In this document: positions 51,844 to 58,786 of the stretch, piece by piece
How positions within the stretch are numbered: position 1 is the stretch's first letter
How the letters are laid out: each line of letters starts with the position of its first letter
Origin: Nonomuraea gerenzanensis
Lineage (GTDB): Bacteria; Actinomycetota; Actinomycetes; Streptosporangiales; Streptosporangiaceae
Assembly: GCF_020215645.1 (NCBI RefSeq)
Contig: NZ_CP084058.1
Coordinates: 4,898,001 to 4,962,000, forward strand
Reading direction: 5' to 3'
DNA: 64,000 bases
The notes under the pieces: model-generated
Told to the model about the DNA's origin: nothing
The model's input: the letters and a program-made list of their open reading frames with translations, nothing else
Database searches by the model: none
Made by a program: the position numbers and the translations under genes

Positions 51844-53165
51844 CCCTGCGTTATCTGCCCGACGCGGGCAAGCTGTACGGCCCCGAATGGACCAGGGACC
51901 CGCAGTCGGTCTACGCGGAGCTGCGCGGCCGCCACGGCCCCGTCGCGCCCGTGGAGATCGCACCGGGCGTCCAGGCGCATCTGGTGATCGGGTATCAGGC
52001 CGCGGTGGACGTCCTCACCAACGCCGGCGGCGTCTGGAGCAAGGACTCGCGCCCGTGGCAGGTCAGGCTGCCGGAGACCCCCGGAGCCGCGGCCGCGCTC
52101 GGTATGCTCGCCCACCGCACCAACGTGCTCTACTCCGACGGCGCCGAGCACGCCCGCTACCGCAGGGTGATGACCGACTGCTACAGCATGATCCAGCCGC
52201 ACCGGCTGCGCGACATGGTGATCGAGGTCGCCGACTCGCTGCTGCGCCGCTTCGCCGCGACGGGCTCGGCCGACCTGGTCACGGAGTTCGCCCGGCCGAT
52301 CCCGCTGCGGGTCTTCAACCTGCTCCTGGGCCGCCCTGACGCCGACAGCGCCGCCCTGATCTCGGCCCTGTACGACATGATGGAGGCCGACGGCGAGGCC
52401 GGGGCGCGCGGCACCGAGGCCTACTACCGCTACATCACCGAGCTCATCGAGGCTAAGTACGCCGACCGCGGCGACGACCTGACCTCGTGGTTCATCGACC
52501 ATCCCGCCGGCCTGACCCGGCAGGAGGTGCTGGAGGCGCTCGTCGTCACCCTGGCCGCCGGGTTCGACCCGATGGCCAGCCTCATCTCCAACACGATCTC
52601 GCGCATGGTCAGCGACGACCGCTACTACAACTCGCTGTCCAACGGCGCGCTGAGCACCTACGACGCGCTGCTGGAGGCGCTGCGCGCCGAGCCGCCCATG
52701 GCCAACTACGGCCCGTACTTCACGACGCGCGCGGTCGACTTCCACGGCACCTGGATCCAGCCCGCCGAGCTGGTCCTGGTCTCCTACGCCGCGGCCAACA
52801 CCGAGCCCACCCACCTCCCGGACGACCTGCGCTCCGACGGCGGCGCCTACCTGGGCTTCGGCGCGGGCGCACACCGCTGCCCGGCGACGGACCCGGCGAC
52901 GCTCATCGCGATGACCGCCATCGAGCGCCTGACCGCGCACCTGAGCGACCTCGAACTCACCGTGCCCCGCGAGGAGCTCCACTGGCGGCCGGGGCCCTTC
53001 ATCAGGTCGCTGGCCCACCTGCCCGTCCAGTTCACCCCCATCCGTCCAGACCAGCCAGGAGAATCCCCTTGGTCAGCGCAGAACCCGTCGTCCTCGACCC
53101 CTTCGGAGCCGACCTCCCAGGCGAGACCCGCCGACTACGCGACCGCGGCGCCCTGGTCCTCGTAG
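51840..53165 (+). CDS. cvnE: Conservon cytochrome P450 CvnE (atypical)
   Basis: A 441-residue P450. The heme-ligand loop GFGAGAHRCPATDP keeps C347, but the usual Gly two residues after Cys is Ala. The I-helix reads LAAGFDPMAS, so the acid-alcohol pair (E/D-T) for oxygen activation is missing. An ExxR-like EALR is present. Oxygen activation is therefore doubtful, and the protein may be a sensor or an unusual catalyst. P450 genes follow cvnD in several Streptomyces conservons. The C-terminal 35 residues overlap cvnF in another frame. Confidence 0.85.
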   Translation: MTLRYLPDAGKLYGPEWTRDPQSVYAELRGRHGPVAPVEIAPGVQAHLVIGYQAAVDVLTNAGGVWSKDSRPWQVRLPETPGAAAALGMLAHRTNVLYSDGAEHARYRRVMTDCYSMIQPHRLRDMVIEVADSLLRRFAATGSADLVTEFARPIPLRVFNLLLGRPDADSAALISALYDMMEADGEAGARGTEAYYRYITELIEAKYADRGDDLTSWFIDHPAGLTRQEVLEALVVTLAAGFDPMASLISNTISRMVSDDRYYNSLSNGALSTYDALLEALRAEPPMANYGPYFTTRAVDFHGTWIQPAELVLVSYAAANTEPTHLPDDLRSDGGAYLGFGAGAHRCPATDPATLIAMTAIERLTAHLSDLELTVPREELHWRPGPFIRSLAHLPVQFTPIRPDQPGESPWSAQNPSSSTPSEPTSQARPADYATAAPWSS

Positions 53166-54301
53166 AGCTTCCCGGAGGCATCCCGGCCTGGGCGGTCAGC
53201 GGGCACGAGCTGCTCAAGGAGCTCGTACTCAACCCGAAGGTCAGCAAGGACAAGCGGCACTGGCGGCTGTGGGAGCAGGTCGGTACCCGTCCCGAGTGGA
53301 TGTGGATCACCGGCTGGCTCGGCGTACGGAACATGCTGAGCACGTACGGCGAGGACCACCGGCGGCTGCGCAAGCTCATCGCGCCGAGCTTCACCGCCCG
53401 CCGCAGCAGGGCCCTGCAGCCGACCATCGAGCGCATCGTCGGGGAGCTGCTCGACGACCTGGCGGCCGTGCCGGCCGGGGAGCCGGTCGACCTGCGCGCG
53501 GCGTACGCGCATCCGCTGCCGATGCGGGTGATCTGCGAGCTGTTCGGCGTGCCCGATCACATGCGGGCCGAGATGGCGCAGATCATGGAAGCGATCATGG
53601 ACACCACGGCCACGCCGGAGGCGGCGGCGGCCAACCTGCAGCGCATCGCGACCGTGCTGCCCGCGCTGGTCACCTACAAGCGCGAGCACCCCGGCGACGA
53701 CCTGACCACGGAGCTGATCAACGCCCGCGACCACAGTGACCGGCTCAGCGACGACGAGCTGCGCGACACGCTGCTGCTGCTCATCGCCGCCGGGCACGAG
53801 ACCACCGTCAACCTGATCGGCAACGCGGTGCACGCCCTGCTCACCCATCCCGAGCAGCTCCGGCAGGTGCTGGCGGGAGAGCTGTCGTGGGAGGCGGCGG
53901 TCGAGGAGACCCTGCGCTGGGCGCCCTCCATCGCCAACCTGCCGCTGCGCTTCGCGATCGAGGACCTTGAGATCGGTGGCGCGCGCATCGCGGCCGGGGA
54001 CGCCATCCTCACCACCTACCTGGCGGCCAACCACGACCCCGCCCAGCACGGCGCGGACGCCGCCAGCTTCGACGCCACCCGGACACAGGACGAGCACCTC
54101 GCCTTCGGCATCGGCGTGCACCGCTGCATCGGAGCCCCCCTGGCCAGGCAGGAGGCGCTCACCGCGCTGCCCGCCCTGTTCGAGCGCTTCCCCGAGCTCA
54201 GCCTGGCCGTGCCCGAGGGCGAGCTGACGCACGTCCCGTCGTTCATCGCCCACGGCTGGAGCGAGCTGCCGCTCCTGCTCAAGGGCCGCCCGCAAGGGTG
54301 A
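53069..54301 (+). CDS. cvnF: Conservon cytochrome P450 CvnF
   Basis: A 410-residue canonical bacterial P450. The I-helix is IAAGHETTVN, ExxR is EETLRW, and the heme loop is FGIGVHRCIGAPLAR with C353. The TTG at 53069 is chosen because AGGAG stands eight bases upstream and the following VSAEPVVLDPFG matches P450 N-termini. This makes a 97-bp overlap with cvnE. It should be an active monooxygenase, in contrast to its partner. The substrate is unknown. Confidence 0.88.
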   Translation: MVSAEPVVLDPFGADLPGETRRLRDRGALVLVELPGGIPAWAVSGHELLKELVLNPKVSKDKRHWRLWEQVGTRPEWMWITGWLGVRNMLSTYGEDHRRLRKLIAPSFTARRSRALQPTIERIVGELLDDLAAVPAGEPVDLRAAYAHPLPMRVICELFGVPDHMRAEMAQIMEAIMDTTATPEAAAANLQRIATVLPALVTYKREHPGDDLTTELINARDHSDRLSDDELRDTLLLLIAAGHETTVNLIGNAVHALLTHPEQLRQVLAGELSWEAAVEETLRWAPSIANLPLRFAIEDLEIGGARIAAGDAILTTYLAANHDPAQHGADAASFDATRTQDEHLAFGIGVHRCIGAPLARQEALTALPALFERFPELSLAVPEGELTHVPSFIAHGWSELPLLLKGRPQG

Positions 54302-55476
54302 CGGCCCTGGCCCGCCGCCCCGGCGATCGGCTCGCGCGGCTCGCGACGTGCGTCGTCCTGTGCCTCGCGGCGCCCGGATGCGCCGCGGGGCGGGAGAGCG
54401 GGCGTTCGAGCCCGGCGGCCACCACACCTGCGGCGAGCGCCGGCGTGCGGACCTGGGCGGTGGAGCCCCGCTCCGAGCGGTGGGCGCAGGTCGCGGGCCC
54501 GCGGCTGCGGGCGCGGGCGGAGCTCGTGGACGTGGTCGCCGACGGGCCCCGGCGGGCGTGGGCCGTGGGGTTCGAGGACGGCGCCGAGGACCGCGAGGGC
54601 ACCGTGATCGTCGAGCGGTGGGACGGAGAGCAGTGGCGGAAGACCGCTCTGGACCGTGAGCTCTACGTCAGCGAGTTCGACGTGGCCGGTCCCGGTGACA
54701 TCTGGATCGTGGGGGACGGCACCGTCCTCCGCTGGGACGGGCGGCGCTGGTCCTACCCCCGCCCGCCCGGGGTGCGCGGGTTCTGGTTCACCGACGTGTC
54801 GATCGACGACGGGCGGGTGGTGCTGGTCGGCAGGGACCCGGACGGCGACACCTCCCTGGCCGTCGAGTGGACCGGCGGGAGGTTCGAGAAGCGGGCCGTC
54901 GTGCACGGCGTGCTCGCCGCGGTGACGGCCAGGCACGGCCAGGTGTGGGCGGTCGGCACCGCCGTCCGCGACGGCTGCTCGGGCATCAGGCCCGCGATCT
55001 GGCACGCGGCCCAGGACGGGACGTACACCGAGATGGCCCTGCCGGACGTGCCGGGAGGCCACCTGGAGCAGGTGTGGGCGATCGCGCCGGACGACGTGTG
55101 GGCCGTCGGCGGGATCGGGGGCGAACAGGCGCCGTCGTTCGGCTGCCGGAGCGGGGCCGCGGGGCCGCAGGAGTCGCTCGTCATGCACTGGGACGGGTCC
55201 TCGTGGCAGCGGGTGGCCCTGCCCCAGGGTGACGGCGTGTTGACGAGCGTCACCGCGTTCGGGCCCGGTGACGTGTGGGCGGTCGGGCTCGGCGCCGGCG
55301 ACACCACGGTGGCCCTGCACTTCGACGGCCGGACCTGGACCCGTGAGCGGATCTACGACCAGCCGCTGGGTGGCGTGGCGGTGACGGCGGTGCCCGGGAC
55401 GTCGCAGCTGTGGGTGGTGGGGGCGGCGGACCAGGAGGCCGACCACGGCAAGGACGTCATCCTCCGGAGGCGGTAG
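54298..55476 (+). CDS. Propeller-repeat lipoprotein coupled to the conservon
   Basis: A 392-residue exported lipoprotein. The lipobox LAAPGC (about residues 23-28) ends a signal peptide. The mature part has repeated blades with a VWAVG strand and HWDGSSWQRV-type turns (W-VG ... WDG--W), as in galactose-oxidase-like or Kelch-type beta propellers. A low-complexity Ala/Thr/Ser linker follows the lipid anchor. The GTG start overlaps the cvnF stop as GTGA, so it is made with the conservon and could be its extracytoplasmic sensor. The protein at 62582-63859 is a related secreted propeller. Confidence 0.8.
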   Translation: MTALARRPGDRLARLATCVVLCLAAPGCAAGRESGRSSPAATTPAASAGVRTWAVEPRSERWAQVAGPRLRARAELVDVVADGPRRAWAVGFEDGAEDREGTVIVERWDGEQWRKTALDRELYVSEFDVAGPGDIWIVGDGTVLRWDGRRWSYPRPPGVRGFWFTDVSIDDGRVVLVGRDPDGDTSLAVEWTGGRFEKRAVVHGVLAAVTARHGQVWAVGTAVRDGCSGIRPAIWHAAQDGTYTEMALPDVPGGHLEQVWAIAPDDVWAVGGIGGEQAPSFGCRSGAAGPQESLVMHWDGSSWQRVALPQGDGVLTSVTAFGPGDVWAVGLGAGDTTVALHFDGRTWTRERIYDQPLGGVAVTAVPGTSQLWVVGAADQEADHGKDVILRRR

Positions 55477-55508
55477 GGCTCCGGGCGCGAGTCTTCCGGG
55501 AATCTCGA

Positions 55509-55542
55509 CCGCCGCCTCCTACCAAGATCGGGGAGACGGCGG
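55509..55542 (+). terminator. Hairpin after the conservon-coupled lipoprotein gene
   Basis: CCGCCGCCTCC (55509-55519) and GGAGACGGCGG (55532-55542) pair with one mismatch around a 12-base loop, 33 bases after the stop. There is no T-run. It probably separates the conservon transcript from the LAL regulator gene. A TATATA box at about 55562 may be the latter's -10. Confidence 0.5.
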
Positions 55543-55580
55543 CTGCTGAGAACGGGCGTGATATATACAGCCATTAAGGG

Positions 55581-58508
55581 ATGAACGAAACTCACGTTCG
55601 GCGGACAGCGCCCTCGGAGGCGCTCCCGCCGGCGCTCATCGGTCGCGACGACGCCCTGGCCGCGATGGTCGCCGCGGTGTCACGTCACGCCCTGGTGCTC
55701 GTCGAGGGTGAGGCGGGCATCGGCAAGTCGCGCCTGCTGGACGAGTGCCTGGCCGACGCCGCCTTACGCGGCAGGGTCGTGCTGATGGCCGCCTGCCCGC
55801 CCCTGCGGGAGCCGTTCCCGCTCGGCGCGGTGGTCGACGGGCTGCGGGCCTTCCGCGAACGCCTGGGCGAGCTGACGCTGAGCCCGCTCGCGGGCGCGCT
55901 GCGCACGCTGTTCCCGGAGTGGGCGCCGTGGCTGCCTCCGGCGCTGGAGGCGCTGCCCGACCCGCGGGAGACCCGCCACCGGCTCTTCCGCGCGCTCGGC
56001 GAGCTGATCGACGCGCTCGGCGTGGACGTGCTGGTGGTCGAGGACGCGCACTGGGCGGACGCGGCCACGCTCGACTGGCTGCTGACCCTGACCACCTCGC
56101 GCGGCGCCGAGCGCTCGATCGTGGTCACCTACCGGCCGCTCGACCTCGGCGAGGGCTCGCCGCTGCTGCGCCTGACCTCGCGGCCGCCCAGGAACGGGCA
56201 CGGGGAACGCATCGCGCTGGAGCCGCTGGACGTGCCGCAGACCGCCGCGCTGGTGGAGTCGATGTTCGCGACCGCCGACGTGTCCGACCACTTCGCGGCG
56301 TTCCTGCACGAGCACACCGGGGGCATCCCGCTCGCGCTGGAGGAGACCGTACGCCTGCTGCGCGCCCGGCGCGACATCTTCCGGTCCGAGAGCGGCTGGC
56401 GCCGCCGGATCACCGAGGAACTGCGCGTGCCGCCCACGGTGCGCGACTCCGTCCTGGAGCGCGTGGGGCGCCTCGACCCGCGTACCCGCGCCGTGCTGGA
56501 GGCCGCCGCCGTGCTGGAGGCGCCCGCCGACGAGGCGCTGATCGCGGCGGTCGCGGGCCTCGACGAGGCCGCCGTCCAGGACGGCCTGGCCGGTGCGGTC
56601 GCCTCGGGCCTGCTGCGCGAGGCCGGGCGGGGCACGTTCGGCTTCAGTCACGTGCTGGCGTCGCGCGCGGTCGCCGAGGCCACCGCGAGCCCGTCGCGCC
56701 GCAGGCTGCACCACCGCGCGGCCCTGGCCCTCAGCGGGGGTGAGCACCCTCCCGTCGTACGGCTGTGCCGCCACTTCCGCGAGTCCGGCGACGTCGAGGA
56801 GTGGTGCCGCTACGCCGAGGCGGCCGCCGAGCTGGCCCTGGAGGCAGGCGACGGCCACACGACGGTCGCCATGATGCTGGACCTGCTGACCGCCGCCGAT
56901 CATCCGGTGGACCGCCTGGTCCGCCTGGCAGGGCGGCTCGGTGTGGCCGTCTCCGTGACCGCCGAGCCGCTGCTGGGGCTGGGGGAACGCGTCCGCGCCG
57001 CGCTTGAGGAGACCCTCGCGCACCCCGGGCTGCCGGCCGCGGCCAGGGGAGAGATCGGGCTCCGGCTGGGGCGGCTGCGCTTCCACCTCGGTGAGTTCGA
57101 GGCCGCGATGGCCGGGCTGGAAGCCGCCATGCCGGACCTGGAGGACCGGCCCGAGTTAGCCGTCCAGGCGATGCTCCTGCTGGCCAACCCGATGATCCGC
57201 GCCTGGCCGCGGGCCCGCCACCTGGAGTGGGCCGGACGGGCGGAGCAGCTCTTCCCGCTGGTCAGCCTGCCGGTCGAGCGGGCCGCGTTCCTGTCTCACC
57301 AGGCCGCGGCGCTGCTCTGCCTCGGTGAGGAGGACGGCTGGCGCGTGGCGCGCAGCATGCCCGCCGACGGGGAGAGCCGGCTGGAGCGTCAGGAGATCGC
57401 CCGCGGGCGGCTGATGGTGGCCCAGTTCTGTACGTTGTGGGGCCGGCACGACGACGCCCGTGCCTACCTGGACTCGTCAGCGGCGCTGGTGGAACGGGCG
57501 GGCTATCGCCGGATCGAGGACGTGCTGAAGCTGGCACGAGCCCACCTGGCCTGGCACGACGGGCACTGGGACGGCCTGGACGAGGTGGCGGCCGAGCTGG
57601 CGGGCTCGGAGACGGCCGATGAGGCGACCCGCCTGGAGGCGCGGATGATCCAGGGCTGCCTGGACCTGGCGCGTGGCGCTCCGCAGCGGGCCGAGCAGCG
57701 GCTGCGCGAGGTGCTCGCCGCCAGCCTGATCCGCGGGCACGCGGACCCGTTCATCTTCCCCGATGTCGCGCTGGCCCGGATCCTGCTCGCGCGCGGCGAG
57801 CCCGGGGCCGCGCTGGAGATCACCGAGCCGATCCTGGAGATGATCGCCCGCAAGGACGTGTGGCTGTGGGCCACGGAGGTGCTGCCGGTCCACCTGGACC
57901 CGCTGCTGGCCGTCGGGCGGAGGCGGGAGGGTATCGGCCTGGTGGCGGCCTTCGCCGACGGGATGTCGGGGCGGGACGCCCCGGCCGCCGCCGCGGCGGT
58001 CCTGACCTGCCAGGCCATGGTCGCCGCCGATCCGGGGACGGCGGCGAGCCTGTTCGGCCGGGCCGCGGCGAGGTGGGCGGCGCTGCCCCGGCCCTACGAC
58101 GGGCTGCTCGCCGCCGAGCGCCAGGGCCGCTGCCTGCTCGCCGCGGGCGAGCGTGAGCAGGGGCTGGCGGTGCTGGAGGAATGCCAGCGGCGGCTGGCCG
58201 CGCTGGGCGCGCGCTGGGACGCCGACCGGGTCGCCGGCCTGCTGCGCGAGCAGGGGGTCGCGGTGACCCGTCCGTGGCGCGGCGGGCGCAAGGGGTACGG
58301 TGACCGGCTGTCCCCGCGAGAGGTGGAGATCGTTCATCTGGTGGCGCTGGGCTGGACCAACAAGCGCATCGCCGAGAGCCTGACGCTGTCGCCGCGTACG
58401 GTGGAGCGCCATCTCAGCGCGGCCATGCGCAAGCTGTCGGTCACCACGCGCACCGCGCTGGTCACCACGGCCGCCGCCGAGGGACTGCTGGACCAGACGC
58501 CGACATAG
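55581..58508 (+). CDS. LAL-type LuxR-family regulator with AAA/STAND ATPase
   Basis: A 975-residue large ATP-binding LuxR regulator. Walker A is VEGEAGIGKS (residues 41-50) and Walker B is VLVVEDAHWADA (about 150). A long TPR-like helical middle (about 380-880) follows. The C-terminal LuxR helix-turn-helix (about 905-965) reads LSPREVEIVHLVALGWTNKRIAESLTLS. LAL proteins activate nearby operons in response to small-molecule or protein ligands. It is directly upstream of the small peptide and secreted peptidase-like genes in the same direction and is their likely activator. Confidence 0.9.
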   Translation: MNETHVRRTAPSEALPPALIGRDDALAAMVAAVSRHALVLVEGEAGIGKSRLLDECLADAALRGRVVLMAACPPLREPFPLGAVVDGLRAFRERLGELTLSPLAGALRTLFPEWAPWLPPALEALPDPRETRHRLFRALGELIDALGVDVLVVEDAHWADAATLDWLLTLTTSRGAERSIVVTYRPLDLGEGSPLLRLTSRPPRNGHGERIALEPLDVPQTAALVESMFATADVSDHFAAFLHEHTGGIPLALEETVRLLRARRDIFRSESGWRRRITEELRVPPTVRDSVLERVGRLDPRTRAVLEAAAVLEAPADEALIAAVAGLDEAAVQDGLAGAVASGLLREAGRGTFGFSHVLASRAVAEATASPSRRRLHHRAALALSGGEHPPVVRLCRHFRESGDVEEWCRYAEAAAELALEAGDGHTTVAMMLDLLTAADHPVDRLVRLAGRLGVAVSVTAEPLLGLGERVRAALEETLAHPGLPAAARGEIGLRLGRLRFHLGEFEAAMAGLEAAMPDLEDRPELAVQAMLLLANPMIRAWPRARHLEWAGRAEQLFPLVSLPVERAAFLSHQAAALLCLGEEDGWRVARSMPADGESRLERQEIARGRLMVAQFCTLWGRHDDARAYLDSSAALVERAGYRRIEDVLKLARAHLAWHDGHWDGLDEVAAELAGSETADEATRLEARMIQGCLDLARGAPQRAEQRLREVLAASLIRGHADPFIFPDVALARILLARGEPGAALEITEPILEMIARKDVWLWATEVLPVHLDPLLAVGRRREGIGLVAAFADGMSGRDAPAAAAAVLTCQAMVAADPGTAASLFGRAAARWAALPRPYDGLLAAERQGRCLLAAGEREQGLAVLEECQRRLAALGARWDADRVAGLLREQGVAVTRPWRGGRKGYGDRLSPREVEIVHLVALGWTNKRIAESLTLSPRTVERHLSAAMRKLSVTTRTALVTTAAAEGLLDQTPT

Positions 58509-58566
58509 ATCGCTTTCTTTATTAAATGGGTGATTTGCCGACTCGCGACGTCGGCAGGCCCGCTCG

Positions 58567-58734
58567 ATGCTGATCAACATGCGTAACGATCAGCCGGACG
58601 CCGAGCCGGTCATCGAGCCGGACGCTGAGCCGGACGCTGAGCCGGTCATCGAGCCGGTCATCGAGCCGGACACCCTCCCCGAGCAGGGTCTCCTGAGCGA
58701 GGCCGCGCCCGACGGCGCACACGAGCCGCTGTGA
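58567..58734 (+). CDS. Small acidic repeat peptide (55 aa)
   Basis: A 55-residue frame between the LAL regulator and the first secreted gene. The product is strongly acidic and built from tetrapeptides DAEP and VIEP (residues 11-34: DAEP VIEP DAEP DAEP VIEP VIEP), ending SEAAPDGAHEPL. Nothing comparable comes to mind. An internal ATG (M5) could be the true start, and the ribosome binding site is weak (GGCAGG). It is same-stranded with, and 52 bases from, the next gene, so cotranscription is likely. A precursor peptide or a charged spacer protein is possible, as is a chance frame. Confidence 0.45.
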   Translation: MLINMRNDQPDAEPVIEPDAEPDAEPVIEPVIEPDTLPEQGLLSEAAPDGAHEPL

Positions 58735-58786
58735 ACCAGCACGTCCTGCGCCTGCCGTCCAGGCGCGGTCAGAAAGCGGAACAGAG

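Noticed and set aside
53135..54427. Minus-strand frame opposite cvnF
   Set aside because: It is antisense to a canonical P450 with a heme loop and I-helix. There is no ribosome binding site or motif.
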